Origin: Kangsaoukella pontilimi
GTDB taxonomy: Bacteria > Pseudomonadota > Alphaproteobacteria > Rhodobacterales > Rhodobacteraceae
Length of the DNA stretch: 64,000 nt
NCBI RefSeq assembly: GCF_009830125.1
Contig: NZ_WUPT01000001.1
Location: 1,364,001 to 1,428,000 of the forward strand
Direction: 5' to 3'
This document shows positions 17,665 to 26,858 of the stretch, piece by piece. A program made the position numbers and the translations under genes. The notes under the pieces are model-generated. The model saw only the letters and a list, made by a program, of their open reading frames with translations, made no database searches and was not told the DNA's origin. Numbering within the stretch: position 1 is the stretch's first letter; every line of letters starts with the position of its first letter.

Positions 17665-18822
17665 TCAGCCTTCCAGCGGCACCCAGGCCGCATTCTTCGA
17701 TGAGGACTTCACGCAGGCCGCCACGAACTGAACGCCTTTCAGCCCGTCATGGACGGTCGGGTAGACAACACCATCCGGCGCCAACCCGCCGTCCCGCGCT
17801 GCAATGATCGCCTCGGCGGCTTCGGTGTAGATGGTGGCGAAGCCCTCCAGATAGCCCTCGGGGTGGCCGGGCGGTATCCGGCTGACCCGGCCCGCTGCCT
17901 CGCCCGCGCCCGCCCCATTCCGGGTGATCAGCCGCTTCGGCTCACCGAAGGGCGTGTACCAGAGGTAGTTCGGGTCCTCCTGCGACCACTCAATTCCCGC
18001 CTTCTCGCCATAGACCCTGAGCCTGAGCGTATTCTCGTTGCCGACGGCGACCTGGCTCGACCAGAGCATTCCGCGCGCCCCGCCCTTGAAGCGGAGCAGC
18101 ACATGGGCGTTATCGTCAACCTGCCGCCCCGGCACGAAGGCCTGGATATCGGCGGCAAGGCTCTCCGCCTCGAGCCCCGTCACGAAACAGGCAAGGTTAT
18201 AGGCGTGGGTGCCGATGTCCCCGGTTGAGCCGCCCGCGCCCGACTGGTTCGGATCGGTCCGCCAGTTGGCCTGTTTGAAATCCTGCTCCACGGCCAACCA
18301 GTCCTGCGGATATTCCACCTGCACCACCCGGATCGCGCCCAGATCGCCCTTCGCGATCATTTCGCGCGCCTGCCGGACCATGGGATAGCCGGTGTAGTTG
18401 TGGGTCAGGATGAACAGCGCATCCGACGCCTCGGCGGCCTTCACCATCTTCTTGGCATCGGCCAGCGTCGAGGTCAGCGGCTTATCGCAGATGACGTGAA
18501 TGCCGCGCTTCAGAAACTCCTTTGCAGCGGCGTAATGGACGTGGTTCGGGGTGACGATCGATACCGCCTCGATCCCGTCCTTCCGGCGTGCCTCCCGGAT
18601 CGCCATTTCCTTGAAGTCGTCATAGATGCGCGGCAGGCCAAGCGCCTCACCACTCGCGCGCGACTTCTCGGGCGTGGACGACAGCGCCCCCGCAACCAGT
18701 TCGAACCGGTCGTCGATCCGCGCGGCGATGCGGTGGACGCCCCCGATGAAGGCGTCGTTGCCGCCGCCCACCATGCCCAGCCGGATGCGCCGGCCCAGTG
18801 TCTCGTTCCGTCCCGTGACCAT
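17665..18822 (-). CDS. Gfo/Idh/MocA family NAD(P)-dependent oxidoreductase
   Basis: A 385-residue sugar/inositol dehydrogenase-type enzyme. Rossmann fold with LGMVGGGNDAFIGGVHR (near residues 15-31), the CDKPLTSTLADAK segment with the Lys-Pro pair of the family, and a C-terminal domain with GSTGDIGTHAYNLACF (Asp and His of the catalytic region). The start ATG at 18822 shares one base with the stop of the isomerase gene (TGATG), which decides it over the longer frame. The substrate is unknown; presumably an intermediate of the sugar or polyol taken up by the operon transporter. Confidence 0.88.
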   Translation of the reverse strand: MVTGRNETLGRRIRLGMVGGGNDAFIGGVHRIAARIDDRFELVAGALSSTPEKSRASGEALGLPRIYDDFKEMAIREARRKDGIEAVSIVTPNHVHYAAAKEFLKRGIHVICDKPLTSTLADAKKMVKAAEASDALFILTHNYTGYPMVRQAREMIAKGDLGAIRVVQVEYPQDWLAVEQDFKQANWRTDPNQSGAGGSTGDIGTHAYNLACFVTGLEAESLAADIQAFVPGRQVDDNAHVLLRFKGGARGMLWSSQVAVGNENTLRLRVYGEKAGIEWSQEDPNYLWYTPFGEPKRLITRNGAGAGEAAGRVSRIPPGHPEGYLEGFATIYTEAAEAIIAARDGGLAPDGVVYPTVHDGLKGVQFVAACVKSSSKNAAWVPLEG

Positions 18823-19877
18823 CAGTCGATCCCCAGCATCTTGCGGTTGGCCGCCTCGTCTGTGCCGCCATCGGCGAAATCGTCGAAGGCCTTCTCGGTC
18901 ACGCGGATGATGTGATCCGACACGAAGGCCGCCCCTTCCCGCGCGCCGTCCTCCGGGTGCTTCAGGCAGCACTCCCACTCGACCACAGCCCAGCCGTCGA
19001 AATCGTTGGCCGCCATCTTCGAAAACACTGCCCCGAAATCCACCTGCCCGTCGCCGAGCGAGCGGAAGCGCCCGGCCCGGTCGACCCAGCCCTGGTAGCC
19101 TGAATAGACACCCTGCCGCCCGGTCGGGTTGAACTCGGCATCCTTGACGTGGAACATCCGGATGCGGTCCTTGTAGATGTCGATATTATCAAGGTAATCA
19201 AGGCATTGAAGGATGTAGTGCGAGGGATCGTACAGCATGCAGGCCCGCGCGTGATTGCCCGTCCGCTCAAGGAACATCTCATACGTCACGCCATCATGCA
19301 GGTCTTCGCCCGGATGGATTTCGTAACAGACATCGACGCCGCATTCCTCGGCATGATCCAGGATCGGCGTCCAGCGCCTCGCCAGCTCGTCGAAGGCGGT
19401 CTCGATCAGGCCGGCTGGCCGCTGTGGCCAGGGATAGACATAGGGCCAGGCCAGCGCGCCTGAAAACGTCGCATGCGCCCCGATGCCAAGGTTCTTCGAC
19501 GCCGTCAGCGCCTTCTTCACCTGATCGACCGCCCATTCCTGACGCGCCTTCGGATTGCCCCGCACTTCCGGCGCGGCGAAACCGTCGAAGGCGTCGTCAT
19601 AGGCGGGGTGTACCGCGACAAGCTGCCCCTGAAGGTGGGTCGAAAGCTCGGTCACCTCGATCCCGTTCGCCGCCGCCTGCCCTTTGAATTCGTCGCAGTA
19701 GTCCTTGCTTTCGGCCGCCTTGGCCAGATCGAAGAGGCGCCCGTCCCAGCTTGGCACCTGAACGCCCTTATAGCCGCAATCCGCCGCCCATTTGGTGATC
19801 GCGTCCCAGGAATTGAACGGCGCCTCATCGCCTGCGAACTGCGCCAGAAAAAGCGCCGGTCCCTTGATCGTTTTCAT
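18822..19877 (-). CDS. Sugar phosphate isomerase/epimerase-like TIM-barrel protein
   Basis: A 351-residue xylose-isomerase-like TIM barrel. Metal/acid residues are seen in CYEIHPGEDLHDG, MLYDPSHYILQ, MFHVKDAEFNP and AVVEWECCLKHPEDG, the usual set of Glu, His and Asp at the ends of the barrel strands. It overlaps the LacI regulator stop by 4 bp (ATGA) and the dehydrogenase start by one base. Possible reactions are keto-sugar epimerisation or aldose-ketose isomerisation. The exact substrate cannot be deduced. Confidence 0.87.
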   Translation of the reverse strand: MKTIKGPALFLAQFAGDEAPFNSWDAITKWAADCGYKGVQVPSWDGRLFDLAKAAESKDYCDEFKGQAAANGIEVTELSTHLQGQLVAVHPAYDDAFDGFAAPEVRGNPKARQEWAVDQVKKALTASKNLGIGAHATFSGALAWPYVYPWPQRPAGLIETAFDELARRWTPILDHAEECGVDVCYEIHPGEDLHDGVTYEMFLERTGNHARACMLYDPSHYILQCLDYLDNIDIYKDRIRMFHVKDAEFNPTGRQGVYSGYQGWVDRAGRFRSLGDGQVDFGAVFSKMAANDFDGWAVVEWECCLKHPEDGAREGAAFVSDHIIRVTEKAFDDFADGGTDEAANRKMLGID

Positions 19878-20956
19878 CTCTGTCCTCCCTCTTCGCCCTC
19901 GGTATCGCGGGGCAGATTCTCTTTCAGATAAATATCTATGCGTATCCGTTCCTGCGCCGGATTGTAGGGCGCCTTGTCCACGGCGGCTTTCAGAAGCCTG
20001 ACCGCCGAGCGGACCAGATGCCCGGTATCCTGCGAAATGAGCGCATCGAACGTGCCCGATTTCAAGGCCGCGCGGCTCATCGGCGTGAGTTCATGGGCGA
20101 TCACGACAAGGTCGCGGCCACGCCCCGTCTCTTCCAGAAACCGCACAAGACCGCCGTTTCCGGCGGCCGACGAATAGATACCCCGGATGTCGGGATGGTT
20201 TCGGAAAACCTCAGGCAAAAGCTCATGCACGACGCTTGGGTCGTCGCGGCCCTCGATCGAGGCCACGACGTCGAGGCCCGGAAACTCGGCCTGCATCACC
20301 CGGTCGAACCCCTGCCGCCGCTCGAGGTGATCACGCGAGAGGCGCGAGCCGGTAATCACGAGGATCTGGCCGTCCTTCCGCACGAAACGGCCCATCAACT
20401 CGGCAGCGGTCCGTCCCGCCGAGACGTTGTCGATGCCGACGAAATGATCCCGCTCCGAACTGGGCAGGTCCGAGATCAACGCGACGACGCCAACGCCCTT
20501 GGCCCTGACGCGGCGGATGGCATCACGGACCGAAGGCGTTTCCGGTCCGAACACCGCGACCCCGTCGGTCTCGTCGGGGTCCACCGCATCCAGAAGCGCG
20601 ACGATCCCGAGCGCGTCGAATGGCGCGGCCCGGCGGATATGGAGAAGCGTTCGCTCATGGCTCAGCTTGCCCCCCTGCTCGCCAATCTGCGCACTCAGGG
20701 CCTGTACGAACTCGTTTTCGGTGTCCGGCAGGATGAAGAGGAAGTTATAGACCCGCCGCCGCGCAAGGTTGGCAGCGGCGGTATCCCGGATATAGCCCAG
20801 ATCGGCGATGGCCTTCTGGACCTTGTCGACCGTCGCTTGCCTGACGCCGGGACGCGCGTTCAGAACACGGTCCACCGTCGCAAGGCTCACCCCCGCCACC
20901 CGCGCGATGTCATTCACCGTCGGCTTGTCGGTCGTTATGACGGGGGGGCCTGCCAT
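19874..20956 (-). CDS. LacI family transcriptional regulator
   Basis: A 360-residue repressor. The N-terminal HTH is TVNDIARVAGVSLATVDRVLN (residues 13-33) with the hinge helix AAANLARRR, followed by a sugar-binding periplasmic-protein-like domain (FLFILPDTENEF, FVGIDNVSAGRTAAE, GIYSSAAGNGG). It is embedded in the operon it presumably controls, between the DAK-type kinase (9-bp gap) and the isomerase (ATGA overlap). A matching pair of CG-centred palindromes lies upstream of the first gene of the operon at 28228-28243 and 28258-28273. Confidence 0.9.
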   Translation of the reverse strand: MAGPPVITTDKPTVNDIARVAGVSLATVDRVLNARPGVRQATVDKVQKAIADLGYIRDTAAANLARRRVYNFLFILPDTENEFVQALSAQIGEQGGKLSHERTLLHIRRAAPFDALGIVALLDAVDPDETDGVAVFGPETPSVRDAIRRVRAKGVGVVALISDLPSSERDHFVGIDNVSAGRTAAELMGRFVRKDGQILVITGSRLSRDHLERRQGFDRVMQAEFPGLDVVASIEGRDDPSVVHELLPEVFRNHPDIRGIYSSAAGNGGLVRFLEETGRGRDLVVIAHELTPMSRAALKSGTFDALISQDTGHLVRSAVRLLKAAVDKAPYNPAQERIRIDIYLKENLPRDTEGEEGGQR

Positions 20957-20965
20957 TCGGTGTCG

Positions 20966-22591
20966 TCAGCCCTCCAGCTTCGAGGCCAGACCTTCGAACA
21001 GGATCGCCACCGCTTCGGCGCCCGGATCGTTGTGGCCCTTCAGGTTCTCTTCCGGCACATAGGCGGCCCGGCCCGCCTTGGCGCGGTGGATCGAAGCAGT
21101 GCTGTCAGCCCCTTTCCTCGCAGCGGCGGCCGCCGCAGTCAGCCCGTCGGACAGCGCGTCGAGCGCGGGGGCAAGCGCGTCGATCATGGTCCGGTCGCCC
21201 ACGCTGGCGCCGCCCACCTCGCTCACCCGTCTCAGCCCCTCGCGAAGCGCCTGATGGACCGTCTGCCCGCTGGCCGAGGCATCGCCCGCCGCGTTGAAGA
21301 AGATGGCGAGGATGACCCCCGACGACCCGCCCATGGTCTGGCTCAACTCGTTGCCGAGCGCCGGGAAAAGCTGGGTCAGATCGGCCAGCGGCATCCGGTC
21401 CAAGCCGCCCTGCAGGGCGCGGGCGGCGGTGGCAAGCGTGCTGCCGGTGTCGCCGTCACCCGACTTGGCGTCGAGCGCATTCAACTGGCCTTCGGCGGCG
21501 ATCAGAAGGTCGGTCACATGCTCGATCGTTGCGCGGGTGCGCGGGCTTTCCGACGGGATCGGCTCCACCGGGGTCAGACCGTCGGGGATCGGCACGACCG
21601 GCACCCGCACCACCGCATTCATCCCCGGCCATGCGGCCAGCGGAACCGGCGCGGCCAGCGCGGCCAGTTCCTCGTCATCCGCTTCGAGCACGGAAATCGA
21701 GAAGCCGTGCATGTCGAGCGAGGTCATCATCGGCGCGGGGCCGATGCAGTGATCCGCAATCCCGGCCCGGGCCAGCGCATGGGCCAGCACCGACATCTCG
21801 AGCGGTGTCGTCGAGCCGAGATTGTTCAGAAGCGCAACGCACGTCCCCTCGCCCGGCATGTGGCCGTCGAGCTTGCTCAGAACCATCTTCATGGCCGCCT
21901 CCGCGCCCGCGAAATCCACCTGCTCGACGCCGGGCTCGCCATGGATACCGAGCCCCAGTTCCGCCTTGCCAGATGGGATACGGTCTTCCTTGGGCGAACC
22001 GGGAATGGTGCAGGTATCGAGGCTTTTGCCGATGGAAGCCACCTTGTCCACAACGGCGCGCGCCCGCGCAGCGACGGTCTCGAGGTCGGCGCCGTCCTCT
22101 GCCAGTGCACCGGCGATCTTGTGTACGAAAAGCGTTCCCGCAACACCGCGCGGCTGCGGCAGGTCAGGCAGGGCGACATCATCGTCCACCACGACCATCT
22201 CGACCTTTCGGCCAAGGGCACGCGCACGCTCTGCGGCAAGGCCGAAATTCAGCCGGTCGCCGGTATAGTTCTTGACGATCAACAGGCAGCCCGACTCGCC
22301 AGTGACGGCAAGAATACCCGCCAGCACAGCTTCGACCGAAGGCGAAGCGAAGACCTCGCCGCAAACCGCGGCGGTCAGCATTCCCTGACCGACAAAGCCC
22401 GCATGGGCCGGTTCGTGGCCCGAGCCACCGCCCGAGATCAGCGCGACCTTGGACCGGTCCCAGTCGGCGCGGCAGACCACCTTGATATGAGGATAGCCGT
22501 CGAGCCGCACCAGAGCGCCGCCGGACGTGGCCAGGAGCCCGTCGATGGCCTCGGTCACCAGAGCTTCCTTCGCGTTGACGAATTGCGCCAT
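20966..22591 (-). CDS. Dihydroxyacetone-kinase family protein (DhaK-DhaL fusion, ATP type)
   Basis: A 541-residue two-domain kinase. The DhaK domain (1-330) has GGGSGHEPAHAGF and GIHGEPG, whose His forms a hemiaminal with the ketone substrate in relatives. The DhaL domain (about 345-541) has the Mg-ATP site DAKSGDGDTGSTL and MGGSSG. DAK enzymes act on dihydroxyacetone, but operon relatives act on erythrulose and other short ketoses. Beside a xylulokinase and a dehydrogenase, a C3-C5 ketose is a reasonable guess. Confidence 0.88.
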   Translation of the reverse strand: MAQFVNAKEALVTEAIDGLLATSGGALVRLDGYPHIKVVCRADWDRSKVALISGGGSGHEPAHAGFVGQGMLTAAVCGEVFASPSVEAVLAGILAVTGESGCLLIVKNYTGDRLNFGLAAERARALGRKVEMVVVDDDVALPDLPQPRGVAGTLFVHKIAGALAEDGADLETVAARARAVVDKVASIGKSLDTCTIPGSPKEDRIPSGKAELGLGIHGEPGVEQVDFAGAEAAMKMVLSKLDGHMPGEGTCVALLNNLGSTTPLEMSVLAHALARAGIADHCIGPAPMMTSLDMHGFSISVLEADDEELAALAAPVPLAAWPGMNAVVRVPVVPIPDGLTPVEPIPSESPRTRATIEHVTDLLIAAEGQLNALDAKSGDGDTGSTLATAARALQGGLDRMPLADLTQLFPALGNELSQTMGGSSGVILAIFFNAAGDASASGQTVHQALREGLRRVSEVGGASVGDRTMIDALAPALDALSDGLTAAAAAARKGADSTASIHRAKAGRAAYVPEENLKGHNDPGAEAVAILFEGLASKLEG

Positions 22592-22615
22592 GTCCCTGTT
22601 CCTCCCTTGCTTGCC

Positions 22616-23614
22616 TCAGGTGATGCTCTGGCCGTCCGCATCGAAATAGAGCGGCGCCTTCGGAGCGATTGCCACGGTCTCTCCCGGCCGAAGCGATGTA
22701 TGCGGATCGGTCAGCGTGACCACGTCATGGCCGGCGAATTTCAGGTGCAGCCGGGTCTGATCCCCCAGCCGTTCGATGCGGACGATATCGGCGGGCTGGC
22801 CGGTGCCGGTCTCGATATGCTCGGGCCTCAGGCCGATCTGGACCGCATTGGGCGGATGCCCCCCACCGAACAGCCCCGCAGGCAGCAGGTTGATGCGAGG
22901 CTGGCCGAGCCGCGCGGCGACATAGGCCGTGCGCGGGTTCTCGTAGACCTCTCGCGGCGTGCCGAACTGCACCAGCCGCCCCTCGTCCAGAACGCCCACA
23001 TGGGTGGCCATCGTCATGGCCTCGATCTGGTCGTGGGTCACGTAGAGAAGCGTCGCCGCCAGTTCCGCCTGAATGCGCTTCAGCTCGACGCGCAGATCGG
23101 CGCGGAGCTTGGCGTCGAGCGACGACAGCGGCTCGTCCATCAGGTAGATCGCCGGATCGCGGACCAGCGCGCGCCCGATGGACACCCGCTGCATCTCGCC
23201 CCCCGACAACTCGGTCGCCTTGTTGTCCAGCTTGTGGGGGATGTGCAGAACCTCGGCCACCGCCTTGACCTTGCGCTCGATCTCGTCAGGAGAGGTCTTG
23301 AGGATGGGTGATTTCAATGGAAAGGCGAGGTTCTCGCGCACCGTCATGTGCGGATAAAGCGAATATTGCTGGAACACCATCGCCACGTCCCGCTGCGCTG
23401 GCGTAAGGTCGTTGACCCTGTCCCCGCCGATCCGGATTTCCCCTGTGTCGGGCTGTTCGAGCCCCGCGATCAGCCTCAGCGTCGTCGTCTTGCCCGCGCC
23501 GGTCGGACCAAGCAGCACGACGAACGCACCGTCCGGGATGTTCAGGTCCATATCGATGACGGCCTTCGTCGACTTGAAGGACTTGGACACGTTCTTCAGC
23601 GTCACCTCAGCCAT
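22616..23614 (-). CDS. Sugar/polyol ABC transporter ATP-binding protein (second of two)
   Basis: A 332-residue MalK/UgpC-type ATPase: Walker A GPTGAGKTTT, Q-loop VFQQYSLYPH, signature LSGGEMQRVSIGRAL, Walker B LMDEPLSSLDAKLR, and a C-terminal OB-fold regulatory domain. The ATG at 23614 overlaps the preceding ATPase gene by 8 bp, so an upstream ATG at 23629 is not needed. Two consecutive ATPase genes point to a heterodimer, as in the glycerol GlpS-GlpT importer. Confidence 0.9.
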   Translation of the reverse strand: MAEVTLKNVSKSFKSTKAVIDMDLNIPDGAFVVLLGPTGAGKTTTLRLIAGLEQPDTGEIRIGGDRVNDLTPAQRDVAMVFQQYSLYPHMTVRENLAFPLKSPILKTSPDEIERKVKAVAEVLHIPHKLDNKATELSGGEMQRVSIGRALVRDPAIYLMDEPLSSLDAKLRADLRVELKRIQAELAATLLYVTHDQIEAMTMATHVGVLDEGRLVQFGTPREVYENPRTAYVAARLGQPRINLLPAGLFGGGHPPNAVQIGLRPEHIETGTGQPADIVRIERLGDQTRLHLKFAGHDVVTLTDPHTSLRPGETVAIAPKAPLYFDADGQSIT

Positions 23615-24701
23615 GGAGCACACCCTCATTCAGTTCGGATTTGAGCGCGCGCCCGCTCTGTCTGTCGAACAGCGTGATGGTCGACGCGTTGAAGCCCAGC
23701 CCAACCGTCTCGCCCGCCCGTGCCACCTGATGCGCGGGGATACGCGCCTTGACCTCGCCCCCCGCCGTGTTGAGCGTGACGATCTGGGTCGTGCCCAGAT
23801 ACTCGACCGCCACAACCTCGGCCCTAAAGGCACCGTCGTCGCTGATGCGGATATGCTCGGGCCGGACGCCGAAGGCCATGTCGCCCTCGAACGCGCCCCG
23901 CGCGGCGGGCACGCCGAAGCGCCCTCCGTGCATCTCGACCTCGGTCGCGCCGGGATGGATCGCGCCGTGGAACGGCAGGAAATTCATCGGCGGCGAGCCG
24001 ATGAAATCGGCCACGAACATCGTGGCGGGCTTGTCGTAAATCTCCTGCGGCGTGCCGAACTGCTCGACCACGGCGTTGTTCATCACCACGATCTTGTCGC
24101 CCATCTGCATGGCCTCAAGCTGATCGTGGGTCACGTAGACGGTCGTCGCCCCCATCCGGTCGTGCAGCGCGCGAAGCTCTTCGGCCATGTGTTCGCGGAA
24201 CTCGGCGTCAAGCGCACCCAGGGGTTCGTCCATCATGAAGGCCTTGGGCTCGCGCACAATGGCACGGCCAAGCGCCACGCGCTGACGGTCGCCACCCGAC
24301 AGGCCGCCCACGGGCCGGTCCAGCATGTCCTCGATCCCGAGAATGCGCGCCACCTCGGCCACCTTCTCTTTCACCTTGGCGCGCGGCATCCCCTGGCTGA
24401 CCAGCGGATAGCTGATGTTCTTGCGGACGTTCATATGCGGATAGAGCGCGAACATCTGGAAGACGAAGGCGATATCCCGCTCGGAGGGCGGGCGCTGGCT
24501 GATCTCTTCTCCGTCGAGCAGGATTTCGCCCGAGGTCGGCAGCTCCAGCCCCGCGATCATCCGAAGCGTCGTGGTCTTGCCGCAGCCCGAGGGGCCGAGC
24601 AGCATGAAGAACTCGCCGTCCTCGATGGTGAACGAGCTTTCCCGGACGGCGGTGAAATCGCCGAATTCCTTTTTCAGGTTCCTGATGACGATCTGCGCCA
24701 T
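23607..24701 (-). CDS. Sugar/polyol ABC transporter ATP-binding protein (first of two)
   Basis: A 364-residue MalK-type ATPase. Walker A GPSGCGKTTT, signature LSGGDRQRVALGRAI, Walker B FMMDEPLGALDAEF and D-loop, H-switch VTHDQLEAM, then a C-terminal TOBE region. It follows the small membrane protein gene by 3 bp and overlaps the second ATPase gene. The two ATPases differ throughout, so the pair is not a recent tandem duplication. Confidence 0.9.
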   Translation of the reverse strand: MAQIVIRNLKKEFGDFTAVRESSFTIEDGEFFMLLGPSGCGKTTTLRMIAGLELPTSGEILLDGEEISQRPPSERDIAFVFQMFALYPHMNVRKNISYPLVSQGMPRAKVKEKVAEVARILGIEDMLDRPVGGLSGGDRQRVALGRAIVREPKAFMMDEPLGALDAEFREHMAEELRALHDRMGATTVYVTHDQLEAMQMGDKIVVMNNAVVEQFGTPQEIYDKPATMFVADFIGSPPMNFLPFHGAIHPGATEVEMHGGRFGVPAARGAFEGDMAFGVRPEHIRISDDGAFRAEVVAVEYLGTTQIVTLNTAGGEVKARIPAHQVARAGETVGLGFNASTITLFDRQSGRALKSELNEGVLHG

Positions 24702-24704
24702 GGG

Positions 24705-24893
24705 TTACTCCGGGAAATGGCTGACGACGATGAACATGACCGTCCCCACCAGCGTCGTGATGAAGGAATAGGTGAAGGCCCACATGACGAAGGGCTGCAT
24801 CAGCATGAAGACCCCGAGCGCGATCAGGATCGTCGCCACCAGCTCCCACGGGCCACGGCGAAACCGGGCCAGGCCTTTGAAAAACTCGGTCAT
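24705..24893 (-). CDS. Small membrane protein of the ABC transporter operon
   Basis: A 62-residue protein with two predicted transmembrane helices (ELVATILIALGVFMLMQPF and TTLVGTVMFIVVSHF). It sits between the second permease (4-bp ATGA overlap) and the first ATPase (3-bp gap), so translation within the operon supports it as a real gene. Some glycerol ABC operons carry a small membrane protein (GlpU) with the same kind of position; relationship is suggested only by position and topology. It may modulate the permease. Confidence 0.7.
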   Translation of the reverse strand: MTEFFKGLARFRRGPWELVATILIALGVFMLMQPFVMWAFTYSFITTLVGTVMFIVVSHFPE

Positions 24894-25828
24894 TTGCGTA
24901 CCGCTCCGAAGGTGATCCCGCGCAGAAGGTGCTTCCGCAGAAGGATGGTGAAGATCATCACCGGCAGAAGGAAGATCGTGGCCCCTGCCGCGACCGCCGG
25001 CCAGTCGAGCCCGCCGATCCCGATGATCGTCGGGATGAAGGGCGGCGCGGTCTGCGCCGTAGCCGAGGTCAGAAGGACCGCGAAGGCGTATTCGTTCCAG
25101 GCGAAGATCAGGCAGAAAATCGCGGTCGACGCGATGCCGGTCGCCGCCTGCGGCAGCACCACCTTGTAGAAGGCCTGAAACCGCGTGTAGCCGTCGATCA
25201 GCGCCGCTTCCTCGTATTCCCGCGGGATTTCGTCGATGAAGCCCTTCAAGAGCCAGACCGCAAGGCTGATATTCACCGCCGTGTAGAGCAAGATCATGCC
25301 CAGATGCGTGTCCGACAGACCAAGTTCCCGGTACATCAGGAAGATCGGGATCGCGACGGCGATCGGCGGCATCATCCGCGTCGACAGGATGAAGAACAGA
25401 AGGTCATCGGCCAGGGGTATTCGGAACCGGCTGAAGGCATAGGCCGCCAGCGTGCCGAGGAAAATCGAGAGAAAGGTCGAGCCGAAGCCGATGATCACCG
25501 AGTTGAGGAACCTCTCCCCGAACTTCGACGGGCCCACGATGACCATGTCGTATTGCCGCACGATCTCGTCGGCCCAGTTCTCGGGCGGGTTCGCGGCGAG
25601 GAATTCCTCGGTCTGCCGGGTCCGCGTGGTGAAGAGGTTCACGTAGCCTTCCAGCGTCGGCTCGAACACGACCTTGGGCGGATAGCTGATCGCGTCCGAC
25701 GGCGACTTGAATCCGGTCATCAGGATCCACGCCAGCGGGATCATCGTGATAACCGCGTAGAGAATGACCAGAGTGCCGGCGACCCACTTGGCGCGCGACG
25801 TGGCGGCGGTGATGGAATGGGCGCTCAT
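24890..25828 (-). CDS. Carbohydrate ABC transporter permease (MalG-like)
   Basis: A 312-residue inner-membrane permease with about six transmembrane helices and the EAA loop EYEEAALIDGYTRFQAFYKVVLP that docks to the ATPase. The ATG at 25828 overlaps the previous permease stop (ATGA); the longer frame from 25930 is rejected. It pairs with the MalF-like gene as a heterodimeric channel. An extended periplasmic stretch at residues 45-90 carries the NPPENWADEIVRQYD segment between the first two helices. Confidence 0.92.
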   Translation of the reverse strand: MSAHSITAATSRAKWVAGTLVILYAVITMIPLAWILMTGFKSPSDAISYPPKVVFEPTLEGYVNLFTTRTRQTEEFLAANPPENWADEIVRQYDMVIVGPSKFGERFLNSVIIGFGSTFLSIFLGTLAAYAFSRFRIPLADDLLFFILSTRMMPPIAVAIPIFLMYRELGLSDTHLGMILLYTAVNISLAVWLLKGFIDEIPREYEEAALIDGYTRFQAFYKVVLPQAATGIASTAIFCLIFAWNEYAFAVLLTSATAQTAPPFIPTIIGIGGLDWPAVAAGATIFLLPVMIFTILLRKHLLRGITFGAVRK

Positions 25829-26772
25829 CTCTCTTTCACCTTGTTCAGGGCTTTGACGTAGATGCTGGCCAGACCGAAGACCGTCACGAACAGGATGATC
25901 GCATAGGCCGAGGCATAACCCGTCCGCCATTTCTCGAAGGCCTCACGCTTGAGGTTGATCGAGGTGAGTTCCGTGGTCGACCCCGGCCCGCCCCCGGTCA
26001 GCTGCACCACAAGGTCGAACATCTTGAAGTTCTCGATCCCCCGGAACAGCACCGCCAGCATCAGGAAGGGCAGAACCATCGGCACGGTGATCGTCCAGAA
26101 CTGCCGGAACTTGGACGCCCGGTCGATTTCTGCCGCCTCGTAGATGTAATCGGGGATCGAGCGCAGCCCTGCGAGACAGATCAGCATGACGAAGGGCGTC
26201 CACATCCACGTGTCCACGATCACGATGGACCACGGCGCCAGATCGACGTCGCCCAGCATCTGGAAACTCGACGGATCGCGGCCGGTGAAGAAAGAGACGA
26301 TGTAATTGAAGAGGCCGATTTGCGGCTGGTAGAGGAATTTCCAGAAGTTCCCCACAACGGCGGGCGACAGCATCATCGGCAGCACGATCACCGTGGTCCA
26401 GAAGGCATTGCCCTTGAAGTTGCGGTGGATGAGCCAGGCCAGCGTGAAGCCGATCAGAACCTGCAGCGTGATTGTCCAGAACAGGAAATGCGCGGTGGCC
26501 TGCATGTTCAGCCAGATGTCGCTGTCGGTCAGGATGCGCTCGTAGTTCCTGAGCCCGATATTCTCGACTTCGCGGTTCAGGCGGTTGGCACGGTAGTTCG
26601 TGAAGCTGAGCTGGATCGTCCAGATCAGCGGAAAGATGTTGATGGCCAGAAGCAGAAAGATCGTCGGCGCCACGAAGATCCAGGCGATGGCGCGGTCGGA
26701 TAACCCCTTGATCCGGCGTGCGACTTTCTTGGGCGTTGCCTGAGCAACGCGGTCTATCGGCGTCGAGGACAT
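25825..26772 (-). CDS. Carbohydrate ABC transporter permease (MalF-like)
   Basis: A 315-residue permease, six transmembrane helices, EAA loop IYEAAEIDRASKFRQFWTIT near residues 215-235. The N-terminal 30 residues are cytoplasmic and basic (VAQATPKKVARRIKG). It lies 86 bp after the binding protein gene, across a GC-rich hairpin, and overlaps the MalG-like gene. Substrate unknown but it belongs with the polyol/sugar genes downstream. Confidence 0.92.
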   Translation of the reverse strand: MSSTPIDRVAQATPKKVARRIKGLSDRAIAWIFVAPTIFLLLAINIFPLIWTIQLSFTNYRANRLNREVENIGLRNYERILTDSDIWLNMQATAHFLFWTITLQVLIGFTLAWLIHRNFKGNAFWTTVIVLPMMLSPAVVGNFWKFLYQPQIGLFNYIVSFFTGRDPSSFQMLGDVDLAPWSIVIVDTWMWTPFVMLICLAGLRSIPDYIYEAAEIDRASKFRQFWTITVPMVLPFLMLAVLFRGIENFKMFDLVVQLTGGGPGSTTELTSINLKREAFEKWRTGYASAYAIILFVTVFGLASIYVKALNKVKER

Positions 26773-26817
26773 GTCATGGTTCCGCTACGGGTGGGCCGTG
26801 GCCAGATGGCCGGGGAA

Positions 26818-26848
26818 GAGGGCCGCCGCATTGCCGCGGCGGCCCCTC
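26818..26848 (-). other. Intercistronic GC-rich hairpin after the binding protein gene
   Basis: Arms GAGGGCCGCCGC (26818-26829) and GCGGCGGCCCCTC (26836-26848) pair with one bulged base around a six-base loop. There is no T tract in the direction of transcription, so it is better explained as an mRNA-stabilising stem that raises binding protein expression over the permeases than as a full terminator. Confidence 0.6.
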
Positions 26849-26858
26849 AGTCAAGGCG

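Noticed and set aside
20966-22591. PTS-dependent dihydroxyacetone kinase
   Set aside because: DhaK and DhaL domains are fused and no DhaM or PTS gene is near, so the ATP-dependent form is expected.
20018-23311. 1097-codon open frame on the plus strand
   Set aside because: It is antisense to the LacI and DAK-type kinase genes and the second ATPase gene, all with clear families. Its product is His/Arg-rich and matches nothing; long antisense frames are normal in GC-rich DNA.
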